Assembly (NCBI GenBank): GCA_965197635.1
Contig: CBDANN010000008.1
Span: 1,860,001 to 1,924,000, forward strand
DNA length: 64,000 nucleotides
Origin: Bin87 sp965197635
Lineage (GTDB): Bacteria > Chloroflexota > Dehalococcoidia > Lucifugimonadales > UBA3495
Direction of reading: 5' to 3'
Below, piece after piece: positions 16,044 through 24,123 of this stretch (position 1 is the stretch's first letter; every line of letters begins with the position of its first letter). The notes beneath the pieces were generated by a model, which was not told where the DNA came from, did no database searches, and saw nothing but the letters and a program-made list of their open reading frames with translations. Made by a program: the position numbers and the translations under genes.

Positions 16044-16838
16044 TTGACTTCGCTCAACGACCGCTACCAGACCGGCCAGGAAATGCGTGGAACGATGTCT
16101 GGCGGCGATAAATCCCACTATGCCCTTCCCGGCGTCGATCAGTTGGCCCCCGATCTCAAGCGCATTATCGACGAGGCCCTGTTCGGTACCATTTGGAACC
16201 GTCCCGGCCTGGACCTGAAACAGCGTTGCATCGCCACCATATCGGCTCTGATGACCCAAGGGGAAATGAACCTGCTGCGCCGGCACATCATGCGCGCCCT
16301 TAACGTTGGCCTGACTCCCAATCAGGTGGTGGAGATTTTCATCCAGTCCACCTTTTACATTGGGGTGCCAGCCGTTGAGTCCGCCCTGCGGCTGACCAAA
16401 GAAATTTATGAAGAGTTGGGCATCGACTTCCAGCCGGCGCTGGAATACGACGTCAACCGTCACCCGGACGAACAGCTCGCCCTGGGACAGGAACTGCACC
16501 ACCGCCATATGGGAGATCTTCCCGAAACGGGCTTTGACGTTGATACGCCGGAAGGCCAGCTGGAGCGCATCGTTGACGAATACAACTGGGGGGCCATCTA
16601 CAACCGCTCCCTGCTCAACGATAAAGAGCGCGCCATTATCTCCCTGGCCGCCCTTACCAGCATGGGTGTGTACGATAATCAAATGCGGCGCCGTATCCGC
16701 GGCGCTCTCGGTGTGGGCCTTTCTCCTACAGAGCTTATGGAGATTTTCATCCACCTCTCAATGTACGGCGGCTATATCAACGCCCGCACCGCCATGCGTA
16801 TCGCTCGCTCCGTCTTCAATGAGCTAGGCATAGACTGA
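16044..16838 (+). CDS. Carboxymuconolactone decarboxylase family protein, two tandem domains
   Basis: A 264-residue protein containing two copies of the CMD/AhpD fold, at about residues 38-130 and 172-262. Each contains a helix of the form 'R.i..ia.l...g....l..hi..al..Gl...ei.Ei.i...~y.G.p' (ALNVGLTPNQVVEIFIQST and ALGVGLSPTELMEIFIHLS). The CxxC pair used by AhpD peroxidase relatives is absent, so it is closer to PcaC-like decarboxylases. Translation begins with TTG at 16044 behind GAGGAGG. The next gene is an alpha/beta hydrolase, as in pcaC-pcaD of aromatic degradation, but the true substrate is unknown. Confidence 0.88.
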   Translation: MTSLNDRYQTGQEMRGTMSGGDKSHYALPGVDQLAPDLKRIIDEALFGTIWNRPGLDLKQRCIATISALMTQGEMNLLRRHIMRALNVGLTPNQVVEIFIQSTFYIGVPAVESALRLTKEIYEELGIDFQPALEYDVNRHPDEQLALGQELHHRHMGDLPETGFDVDTPEGQLERIVDEYNWGAIYNRSLLNDKERAIISLAALTSMGVYDNQMRRRIRGALGVGLSPTELMEIFIHLSMYGGYINARTAMRIARSVFNELGID

Positions 16839-16867
16839 CCGCCCCGGCGTCTCCCCGGCGCTCGAGG

Positions 16868-16905
16868 ATGAGCGTCGTTGCGAGCGCGGCGTGGCTATCG
16901 CGCAA
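16868..16905 (+). repeat. Possible degenerate copy of the dispersed GCGAGCGCAGCG repeat
   Basis: CGTTGCGAGCGCGGCGTGGC followed by TATCGCGC resembles the start of the elements at 30474 and 49101, with several mismatches. It lies in the gap before the alpha/beta hydrolase gene. Weak evidence. Confidence 0.25.
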
Positions 16906-16947
16906 CCATCAGCGACAACACACAGCACGGAGGTCGGCGGAAACACG

Positions 16948-17742
16948 ATGAAACTGCGTTTGGATGACGGCTGTGAGCTGTTCTACACTATTGACGACTT
17001 CACCGACCCCTGGACCGAGCCGGAAACCGTGGTCATGCACCATGGCATGGCGAAGAATCACAAGCTCTGGTTCGGATGGGTTCCCATCGTGGCGCGGCGC
17101 TACCGGGTTATCCGGTTCGATATGCGAGGTATGGGGCAATCTGACGTGCCGGAACCCGGTTATCCCTGGTCGGTGGACAACTTTGCCAAAGACCTGGCTG
17201 AATTCGCCGACAAACTTGGGTTGGAGAAGTTCCATCTGATCGGCGAAACGGTGGGCGGCAGCATCTCGATGCGCTACGCCACCATGCATCAGGAACGATT
17301 GTTGTCCCTGACGGCCTGCACGTCTCCCACCAGCTTCAACGACGCTCACCACGCCGAATCGGCGGTGCAGATCGAGAACGAGGGCATCGGCGCGTGGGTG
17401 GAGGGCAGCATCGGCCGGCGCCTGGATCCACAGATCGTAGATCCGGCCTACACGCGGTGGTACGCCGAACAAATGAAGGCCACCACGCCGCACGTGGTGG
17501 CCGGCTTCCAGGCCCAAGCCGGCGGAGACCTTCGACCGCTGCTGAAGGACGTGCAAACGCCGGTGCTGATAATCGCCGCCGCCGCGCTGCGCGAGGAAGT
17601 TCTGGGTGACTTCCGGGGCGCCGCCGACGTTTTCCCCAACGGTCGGGCCGTGGTGTTCCCCGGCGTTTCCGGTTTCGTGCAACACATACTGCCCGTACCT
17701 TGTGCAAGGGTATGGCTGGACTTTGCCCGCAGTCTTGGGTGA
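16948..17742 (+). CDS. Alpha/beta hydrolase fold protein with Thr at the nucleophile site
   Basis: A 264-residue alpha/beta hydrolase of the 3-oxoadipate enol-lactonase/MhpC type. VVMHHGMAKNHKLWFGWVP supplies the oxyanion HG motif, FDMRGMGQSDVPEPGY is the conserved loop, and the final helix region follows GFVQHILPVP with the catalytic-type His. The nucleophile elbow reads GETVGG, with Thr101 (ACG) where Ser (GESxGG) is expected. This may lower or change activity; threonine nucleophiles are rare in the fold. The ATG at 16948 was chosen because the extension to 16891 is repeat-like. It is likely co-transcribed with the CMD-domain gene upstream. Confidence 0.85.
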   Translation: MKLRLDDGCELFYTIDDFTDPWTEPETVVMHHGMAKNHKLWFGWVPIVARRYRVIRFDMRGMGQSDVPEPGYPWSVDNFAKDLAEFADKLGLEKFHLIGETVGGSISMRYATMHQERLLSLTACTSPTSFNDAHHAESAVQIENEGIGAWVEGSIGRRLDPQIVDPAYTRWYAEQMKATTPHVVAGFQAQAGGDLRPLLKDVQTPVLIIAAAALREEVLGDFRGAADVFPNGRAVVFPGVSGFVQHILPVPCARVWLDFARSLG

Positions 17743-17916
17743 CGCATTCAACCAATGGCGAACCGGTCCAGCGCTGGATCCGGCGACATCGCGGGTGGTG
17801 AGACAACACGGAGAAGACGGAGAGCCCGGGGGCAACAACGCCGGGTTCGCGAACACCGCAACCGTGCGCAACCCCGGTTTTTCACCCGGTTAGCGACCCG
17901 TGGCGAATTGCAGCTG

Positions 17917-18465
17917 ATGCCGCGCCGGGTCAGCCGGCGATTTCACTTGCCGCTATTTGTCGAACTGTACAACGTCCAGTTTTTCCAGCTGAAGAAACGC
18001 TATCTGTGGCAAGCGGCGCTGGCAGCGATGGTGATGCTCATAGTGCTGCTGCTGGTCGACTCGGTGGCAGACGCGGTGCTGGCCGCCGGCTTGGGCTCAA
18101 GCGCGGTGATAGTCTTTGTGCACCCCAACTCCAGCGGCGCGGCGCTACGACATCTGGTGGGCGGGCATTTGCTGGGTCTGGCTGTTGGCGTGCTTTCGGC
18201 CTTCCTGCTGTTCCACTCTGGGTGGGTGCCGGTGCCGGCAGATGTAGAGCACTGGGCCGCGAATATAGCTGCCGCGATCACCCTGGGCCTGGTCATACTC
18301 CTGATGTCGATGACCGACACGGAACACCCGCCGGCAGCTGCCACCGGTCTCGGCTTCGCCCTGCAGAGTTTGAACGTGACTGTCATAGCCCTGTTCGCTG
18401 TAGCGGTGCTGGTGTTGGCGGTCAGCAAAGTGCTGCTCCGCAAATCCCTGCGCGATCTGAATTGA
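17917..18465 (+). CDS. HPP family membrane protein
   Basis: About 182 residues from MPRRVSRRFHLPLF. It has four or five hydrophobic spans and the HPP family hallmark TEHPPAAATGLGFALQS near residue 130. A first-half glycine-rich segment GLGSSAVIVFVHPNSSGA lies near residue 65. HPP proteins are integral membrane proteins; plant and cyanobacterial relatives move nitrite across membranes, but the role here is open. The frame extends upstream to 17755 through low-complexity Arg-rich sequence that is probably not translated. It is the last gene of the plus-strand catabolic run before the PIN pair. Confidence 0.8.
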   Translation: MPRRVSRRFHLPLFVELYNVQFFQLKKRYLWQAALAAMVMLIVLLLVDSVADAVLAAGLGSSAVIVFVHPNSSGAALRHLVGGHLLGLAVGVLSAFLLFHSGWVPVPADVEHWAANIAAAITLGLVILLMSMTDTEHPPAAATGLGFALQSLNVTVIALFAVAVLVLAVSKVLLRKSLRDLN

Positions 18466-18660
18466 CCGGTGGGTTCCTTCGAGCGCCACTGGCGTTCCAA
18501 GTACAAGATCATGCGAGTTGGGAACCGTCTCCGTAGTCTCGTTTCCGAGCGTCGGTTTCCCTTTCGAGTCTGAGTGGACCTCCTACACTCCCAAACGGGC
18601 CAGACCTGATACACTGAGTCTCCGAAGAGTATCCCTACTCCGAGAAGGCCAGGCCGTCAT

Positions 18661-18945
18661 ATGGACGTGAAAGAAGCTGCGAAAACAGCCAAAACGTATT
18701 TGGCGGAACTGTATTCCGACGAAGCGATTATGAACGTCGGCCTTGAAGAGGTCGAATTCGACGACGTTTCGGGGAACTGGAAGATTACTATCGGCTTTTC
18801 TCGTCCTTGGGACCAACGGGGCCCGATGGTTGCCGCGTTGGTGGAAAGGAGTTCGTCACGTTCCTACAAAGTCATTCGTATCAACGATGAGGACGGTCTC
18901 GTGATTTCTCTTACTGATCGGCTACTCGCCCCTAATCGTGACTAA
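18661..18945 (+). CDS. Small acidic hypothetical protein, partner of the PIN-domain gene
   Basis: A 94-residue protein with a helix (MDVKEAAKTAKTYLAELY) followed by several strands (VGLEEVEFDD, WKITIGFSRPW, YKVIRINDEDGLVISL). The layout recalls PepSY-like or small antitoxin folds, but no family is certain. Its TAA stop is immediately followed by the ATG of a PIN protein (TAAATG). Order and spacing are those of an antitoxin-toxin module, so an antitoxin role is a reasonable inference. An AGAAGG ribosome site sits upstream. Confidence 0.65.
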   Translation: MDVKEAAKTAKTYLAELYSDEAIMNVGLEEVEFDDVSGNWKITIGFSRPWDQRGPMVAALVERSSSRSYKVIRINDEDGLVISLTDRLLAPNRD

Positions 18946-19407
18946 ATGCCAGCGACGGGATATTTTATTGATGCCAATCTCCTGATCCTGTTCGTGGTGG
19001 GCAGCGTCAATCAGGATGCGATACTCCGGCACCGCAGGCTCCGGGATTTCACGCCGGAGGATTATGAACTCTTGATTGATCTGATTGATCAAGTCGACCG
19101 AGTGATGGTGATGCCCAACACTTTGACTGAAACATCGAACCTTCTCGGCCATCATGGTGAACCGGAACGCACGTTGTTTTTTGATCGTCTGCGGGTCATT
19201 ATCGAGGAAACCGAGGAGATCGTGGTCGCTAGCGCGGACGCTTCGCATAACAACGCGTTCACAAGGTTGGGACTGACCGACGGAGCGCTTTTGGAAGTGG
19301 TCACTCCGGATACTCCGGTGATCACCGTGGACTTGGATCTATACCTGACCGCTTCGTCGGTAAGACCGGGCAGCGCCATCAACTTTACCCATCTGCGGGC
19401 GCTTTAG
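18946..19407 (+). CDS. PIN-domain protein (VapC-like RNase)
   Basis: A 153-residue PIN-like protein. Acidic residues fit the metal site of PIN nucleases: Asp9 in YFIDANLLI, Glu62 in TETSNLL, Asp112 in GLTDGALLE and Asp129/Asp131 in ITVDLDLY. PIN toxins cleave tRNA or rRNA, though some PIN proteins act in RNA processing. It is directly coupled to the 94-residue gene upstream. It is somewhat longer than typical VapC toxins (about 130 residues) and may belong to a separate PIN subgroup. Toxicity is inferred from context only. Confidence 0.75.
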   Translation: MPATGYFIDANLLILFVVGSVNQDAILRHRRLRDFTPEDYELLIDLIDQVDRVMVMPNTLTETSNLLGHHGEPERTLFFDRLRVIIEETEEIVVASADASHNNAFTRLGLTDGALLEVVTPDTPVITVDLDLYLTASSVRPGSAINFTHLRAL

Positions 19408-19519
19408 ACTACAAAAAGTGGCCTGGTTCCTCCGCCCGTCAACTAAAATCAGGTCATCGACAGAAGCTACGGTGGATGGGCAGCAAGACCCGAATTGATT
19501 CAACAAGGAGACCGCACCA

Positions 19520-20932
19520 ATGCCCGACTCCCTATCCCGCCAATTGGCCCGCTGGGTCGTCAATCTGGACGCCGCCGATCTACCGGCGGCAGTGGTCGAT
19601 AAGATGCAGACCTCGCTGCTTCACGCCACGGTAGTAGCCATAATTGGCGCGGGCACGCATCATGGCAAGGCCGCGGTGGAGCTGGCTTTGGCTGAAGAAG
19701 CCTCTGCTCACGGCGCGAGCATTCTGGCCGTCGGCGGGAAGGCGACCCGTTGCGGGGCGGCCTTCGCCAACAGCAAGCTGATGCACGCCACCAACCAGGC
19801 CGATTCCTACCGGATGCTTACCCATCCCGGTCCCTGCGTGATACCGTCAGCTCTTGCTTCTACGCAACTGAGCGGCGGGACTGGCGAACAGCTCATCACC
19901 GCCATGGCTGCGGGCTACGAGGTGGAATCACGGATCGCGGGGGATTTCATCGCGTCCACCCAGGCCCGAGGGTTTCGCTCCAGCCCAGTGTACGGCACAC
20001 TGGGCGCCGCCGTGGCCACCGGAAAGTTGCTGGGGTTGACCGAGGACCAGATGGTCACCGCCATCGCCCTGGCCTGTACGTTCACGGCCGGCACCAACGA
20101 GGGCCCACGTTCCGGTGGGCGGGAAATGATGTTCCATGAACCGCAATCCGCCCGCAGCGGTATCATGGCGGCCCTGCTCGCCCGCGAGGACGTGCGCGGT
20201 TCAGAGGAAGCCCTGGAAGGCCCGGCCGGTTTCTACAATGCCTTCACCGGCAACAACCGTGGCGAACTGTCATACGTCTTCTCCGGCCCCCAACAGGTCT
20301 CCTTCGAACCGGTTGCCGAAGGGTTGGGAACCCGTTGGGAATTGCTGCACACCGTCCTGAAGATGTACCCCACTGCCGGCTACAACTGCCCGATCATTGA
20401 TCTGATGACCGACATTCGCCGTTCTCACCAACTGTCTTTAGACGAAATAGAACGGATCACAATAGACCTGAACTGGCTGGAAACATTGTACCCATCGCCG
20501 GCTTTTCCGAACCCCTCGCGTGGTCAGGCTGTCGTGGGCAGCACACACTACTTTGCTGCTTACGTCGCTGTCAACGGAGCCTATCCACCCTTGCGCACCC
20601 GGATCGATCCAGGTGATGATGCCCACGCCGCTGCTGCGGAGAATCACGACGCGGTGGTGTCGTTAATGCGGAAGGTCCAAACCGTGGGCCGCCAGGACCG
20701 GCCGGCGTTCGCCCCACGCATCACCATCGAAATGGCCGGTGGCAACGTGTACCAGGGCGAATACCAGGGCACCGAGCTGGAATGGGGATTGGATGCGGAG
20801 GTGGAGCGTTTGCGGCCCTTATTCCCCGACATCAACTGGCCGGAAGCAAAGTTGGAGGCTATCGTAGACGCTACGCGAGCCATATCCGACGCCCCGGACG
20901 TCAGCCGGTTGGTCGCCGCCGCCACACCGTGA
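19520..20932 (+). CDS. MmgE/PrpD family protein
   Basis: A 470-residue protein of the MmgE/PrpD (2-methylcitrate dehydratase/iminodisuccinate epimerase) fold. Recognisable blocks are ARWVVNLDAADLPAAVVDKM at the start, AFANSKLMHATNQADSYRM near residue 86, AMAAGYEVESRIAGDF near residue 128 and FHPTAG-like KMYPTAGYNCPIIDL near residue 280. Members handle hydroxy or amino dicarboxylic acids; the substrate cannot be named. A ribosome site AAGGAGA precedes the ATG by about 7 bases. It lies between the PIN pair and an SDR gene on the same strand. Confidence 0.9.
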   Translation: MPDSLSRQLARWVVNLDAADLPAAVVDKMQTSLLHATVVAIIGAGTHHGKAAVELALAEEASAHGASILAVGGKATRCGAAFANSKLMHATNQADSYRMLTHPGPCVIPSALASTQLSGGTGEQLITAMAAGYEVESRIAGDFIASTQARGFRSSPVYGTLGAAVATGKLLGLTEDQMVTAIALACTFTAGTNEGPRSGGREMMFHEPQSARSGIMAALLAREDVRGSEEALEGPAGFYNAFTGNNRGELSYVFSGPQQVSFEPVAEGLGTRWELLHTVLKMYPTAGYNCPIIDLMTDIRRSHQLSLDEIERITIDLNWLETLYPSPAFPNPSRGQAVVGSTHYFAAYVAVNGAYPPLRTRIDPGDDAHAAAAENHDAVVSLMRKVQTVGRQDRPAFAPRITIEMAGGNVYQGEYQGTELEWGLDAEVERLRPLFPDINWPEAKLEAIVDATRAISDAPDVSRLVAAATP

Positions 20933-21069
20933 TCGATGGAATGGTTGCGTCGCTGCTGGAATGGAGCGCGACGCCCCGAAGGCATCGGGACGGCGGGAAC
21001 CGGTCGCGAGCGGCCGGGGCTTTGCTAAAATCCTCCAATGACCGACTTACACTTGCTCAGGAGTAAATC

Positions 21070-21864
21070 ATGCTGCCAGGACTCGAAGGCAAAGCCGCAC
21101 TCGTAACCGGAGGAAGCAAGGGCATTGGCAAGGCCATCGCCTACGCGCTGGCACGCGAGGGCTGCGCCGTCGCGATTTGCGCCCGAGGCGAAACCGACCT
21201 ACGCGCCGCCGCTGCCGAAATTGGCGATGCCACCGGCGCACGAGTCATCCCAATTCGCGCTGACATGACCGTGCCCGAAGACATCGTCAACCTGGTGAAG
21301 GAAACTGTGGCCGGTCTCGGCAAGCTCGACATCCTGATCAACAACGCGGTCAACAGTACCAGCGACCGCGCCAGTCAAATCCCGGACGATGTAATCCTCA
21401 ACCACATCACGACCAAGGTGATGGGTTATATTCGCTGCGCGCGCGAGTCCGTTCCCCACCTGATCGCAGCCGGCGGTGGGCGCGTCATCAACATCGGTGG
21501 CATGGCAGCCCGCAATTCCAGCCCTACTAATCCCGGGTCGGGGGTAACCAACTCAGCGATGTCCAACTACGCCAAGGCTCTTTCCGACGATGTCGCCGCC
21601 GACGGTATCCTCGTGAACTGCATCCACCCGGGCAGCACGCGGACCGAACGCTACATGGGGTTGGTGGCCGAGCGCGCCGCCCGCAACAATACGACCTCTG
21701 AGGACGAATTGGCCCAATCCGTCGGGGAGATACCGATAGGTCGCATGGTGGAGCCGGAGGATATTGCCAATCTGGCCGCCTTCCTGTGCTCAGACCTGGC
21801 TTCGGCCATCACCGGGCAGACGATCGCCGTGGACGGCGGCGGCGGTAGAGGCGTCCATTTCTGA
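21070..21864 (+). CDS. Short-chain dehydrogenase/reductase family protein with atypical catalytic site
   Basis: A 264-residue Rossmann protein. The cofactor motif LVTGGSKGIGKAIAYALA is intact near residue 11, DILINNAVN near residue 89, and the C-terminal IAVDGG ends the family pattern. The usual YxxxK motif is not where expected: the segment reads PGSGVTNSAMSNYAKAL, placing Ser157 and Asn161 at the Tyr and Lys positions. It may be a divergent SDR with a shifted site (Tyr167 is nearby) or a non-catalytic one. NAD(P) specificity is not obvious. It probably belongs with the preceding MmgE/PrpD gene. Confidence 0.88.
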   Translation: MLPGLEGKAALVTGGSKGIGKAIAYALAREGCAVAICARGETDLRAAAAEIGDATGARVIPIRADMTVPEDIVNLVKETVAGLGKLDILINNAVNSTSDRASQIPDDVILNHITTKVMGYIRCARESVPHLIAAGGGRVINIGGMAARNSSPTNPGSGVTNSAMSNYAKALSDDVAADGILVNCIHPGSTRTERYMGLVAERAARNNTTSEDELAQSVGEIPIGRMVEPEDIANLAAFLCSDLASAITGQTIAVDGGGGRGVHF

Positions 21865-21882
21865 CGCCTGCCACCGCGCGGC

Positions 21883-22395
21883 CTAATTCATTCCCAACTC
21901 CCGGAGAGCGTCGGCAAAGTTGGCGTCCAGCACGTAGGCGTCCTCCATGCGGTCATAAGTCAAAGGCCGTGGCAGGTCAATATCTCCCCTGCGCCGCTTT
22001 AGGCGGTTCAGGCTGTGGCCCTGGCTCGACAAAGAACCGGAAAGTTCACGTTGCGAAAGCCGTAGGGTGTGCATCAGTTGCGCTCGCTTTTGCGTATGGT
22101 TGGGTGAGCGAGAGACCCGGAGCATTGCCTGCCGCGCCGTATCCGACAGATTCCGCCAGAACGTGGTCACATAGCTGGCGTTCCAGATTGCGGTCGCCGC
22201 TTCCGGTGTTGTCGGCGCCGCTTCTTGCATTTCAAGTGTTTCAGGTGTCTCTGGCTCAGCGGGCGACGATTCGGTGTGAATCTCTTCCTCCGCAATGGTG
22301 CCTGAACTGACGCTCAAGCCACGCCCGGTCATTCCACGGAGGGTCGCTATCACTTCGCCAATTTCACCTTCTATGGTTACCGTGATATTAGCCAA
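21883..22395 (-). CDS. Hypothetical protein with acidic linker and helical C-terminal domain
   Basis: A 170-residue protein in three parts. It begins with a strand ITVTIEGEIGEVIATLRGM, then has a Glu/Pro/Thr-rich linker (residues 40-70). A helical region from residue 70 contains YVTTFWRNLSDTARQAMLRV and LMHTLRLSQRELSGSLSSQG, which suggests a helix-turn-helix-like unit. Arg-rich GHSLNRLKRRRGDI could contact DNA. No family was recognised. It converges with the SDR gene, ending 18 bp from it. A regulator role is only a guess. Confidence 0.6.
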   Translation of the reverse strand: MANITVTIEGEIGEVIATLRGMTGRGLSVSSGTIAEEEIHTESSPAEPETPETLEMQEAAPTTPEAATAIWNASYVTTFWRNLSDTARQAMLRVSRSPNHTQKRAQLMHTLRLSQRELSGSLSSQGHSLNRLKRRRGDIDLPRPLTYDRMEDAYVLDANFADALRELGMN

Positions 22396-22516
22396 AGCAT
22401 TGCTCCTGATGCGTTCGATACTTGCGTCGACCCAATAACCTTGAGTTTCAGGCCCGTATCTTCAAATACGCTAACACTATACTACATAAAACCGACAATA
22501 CCACCTTATCGGGCGC

Positions 22517-23689
22517 CTACTGGTTCATTGCTGACAGTAACGCTTCCTCTAGTATTTTTGGTGGCACATATTGTTCAAACCGTTCCGAAATTCGTCCGTC
22601 GCTTCCGATCACGAAGGTCCAGGGTTCCGACACCAACCCCCACTCGTTCACCGCCGGTACCAGTTCCCGCGTTGGGCTCCCCGGATCAATCCGGTGCGGG
22701 TCCCGGTAAACCTCGACGTGAACGAAATTGGCTTGGTCTCCGTACCGCGCCGCCAGAGCTGACAGGTCTGCAATCTGCGGCCCGCATGTCGCGGAAACGC
22801 AGAAGGATGGCGTGGCAAAGCTGATGATCGCCGGTTTACCGGCTCGCACCGCTTCGGCCACCGACACTTGATACAGCGCCGGGTCCGCCTGGGGGCTGCT
22901 GCTGATGGTGCGTAAATCACCCGTGTTGGCCGCCGTAGGCGTATTGGACAACGGTGGAGCGTCGCCGATGAAAGGCACGCTATGCTCCGATGCCACGGAC
23001 ACCACCGCCCCTATAGTCAGGGGTGTTGGGGTTGTTGACGGGGCAGCCGCATAGTCAAACGTGGCGTGCAACTCCCAAATGCCCGGTGTGTCGCCGGTGG
23101 CCGTCCCCGCCTGGTCGAAGGCGACGTCGGCCACGAACACGCCCCTCCGCCCTTCGGGCGGCCAGGCGAGAAACTCGGCCTGTGTCCGATGGCGCACCTG
23201 CCCAGAGGCAGCCGCCGGCTCGTAGTACACCGCGCGGATTGCAACTGCCGCGGGGCGCACCGGCATGTATTCCCGGTCCACCAGGCCGAAGGAGACGCGG
23301 TTGCTGCCCACCGCGAGGTCGCTATTGCTGACCACCAGGCTTACCGGCGGCCCACCCGGAGGTTGAGCCAGCGGATTATCTGAAACGGAGGTCGCTGCCT
23401 CTGCCTCTGACTCGGACAGTGATAAGGTACGGCAATAATTTGACAACTCCTGCGCTTCCTCGGCGTTGATTTTGCCGCCAGAGACTATCACCAGACCAGA
23501 GCGCCAGTCCGCCTCAAAGCCTATCTGCTGGTCAGACGCGGCGGCTACGTTGCCCGCCATACGATGACCCAGGTCGTAGCTTTCGCAAACGGCGGCAAGC
23601 TCATCGTCCGACAGCCCTGCGGGATTACTGTTGCAGGCAACGATTGTCAGCAACAAGCTGGCTACAAACATTGCGATTGTGATTTTCAT
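22517..23689 (-). CDS. Lipoprotein with C-terminal thioredoxin-like domain
   Basis: A 390-residue exported lipoprotein. The signal MKITIAMFVASLLLTIVAC places the lipid-bearing Cys at 19. Residues 30-240 form a poorly conserved extracellular region. From about residue 280 a thioredoxin-like fold begins: GKPAIISFATPSFCVSATCG carries two cysteines four residues apart, then VHVEVYRDP and the cis-Pro-type SEPWTFVIGSDGRI. This recalls SCO1/TlpA-like proteins that handle redox or copper on the outer membrane face. The cysteine spacing (CxxxxC) differs from both CxxC and SCO1 CxxxC, so redox activity is uncertain. Confidence 0.75.
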   Translation of the reverse strand: MKITIAMFVASLLLTIVACNSNPAGLSDDELAAVCESYDLGHRMAGNVAAASDQQIGFEADWRSGLVIVSGGKINAEEAQELSNYCRTLSLSESEAEAATSVSDNPLAQPPGGPPVSLVVSNSDLAVGSNRVSFGLVDREYMPVRPAAVAIRAVYYEPAAASGQVRHRTQAEFLAWPPEGRRGVFVADVAFDQAGTATGDTPGIWELHATFDYAAAPSTTPTPLTIGAVVSVASEHSVPFIGDAPPLSNTPTAANTGDLRTISSSPQADPALYQVSVAEAVRAGKPAIISFATPSFCVSATCGPQIADLSALAARYGDQANFVHVEVYRDPHRIDPGSPTRELVPAVNEWGLVSEPWTFVIGSDGRISERFEQYVPPKILEEALLSAMNQ

Positions 23690-23869
23690 GTCCGGAGCGA
23701 TTGAGTTTTGGCCTTTCTGAACTCTGGCGAAAGCCAGCGCGTCGAGTGGTTAATCTATGATGTGGTTGTACTGAGGTCAGCGCAGGGCGATCGCTATAAA
23801 CAACCTTACCCGCCACTCCTGTGCATAGCCTGCGAAGCCACGTATGAAGATTGGGAGTGCCCGCTGCCA

Positions 23870-23980
23870 TTCGTCAGGATCAGGATTTTCAAGATTATGG
23901 GATTGGCAGGATTACAACCCCCAGCAATGTCCACCTCATCCTGAAAATCCGCTAAGCCCGCAAATCCTGATTCTGACGAA
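23870..23980. repeat. 19-bp imperfect inverted repeat (extragenic palindrome)
   Basis: TTCGTCAGGATCAGGATTT at 23870-23888 is inverted at 23962-23980 with one mismatch. Inner copies of ATCCTGAAAATCC-like sequence at about 23938-23950 extend the symmetry. This type of AATCCTGATTCTGAC repeat occurs between genes in many bacteria; a hairpin or miniature element is likely. Confidence 0.6.
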
Positions 23981-24054
23981 ATTGCCCTATTTTCAGGGTA
24001 ATGACGAGTGTGATTCAATCAAAATGCGATTGCCCTGGAGGTCTGCGCAAGTGA

Positions 24055-24085
24055 TTGAGCGCCGTCACGCATGGTAGTCTATAAT
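24055..24085 (+). promoter_or_regulatory. Candidate promoter of the LLM oxidoreductase gene
   Basis: TTGAGC at 24055-24060 and TATAAT at 24080-24085 with a 19-bp spacer, 39 bases before the ATG at 24124. The spacer is longer than ideal. Confidence 0.35.
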
Positions 24086-24123
24086 GCTACTATACACCCA
24101 ACATCAACCCTAGCGAGGCAAAA

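Larger units (their letters stand above)
23690..24123. other. Intergenic region with an extragenic palindrome
   Basis: This 434-bp gap between divergent genes contains the inverted repeat at 23870-23980 and a candidate promoter at 24055-24085. No coding frame is convincing. Confidence 0.5.
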
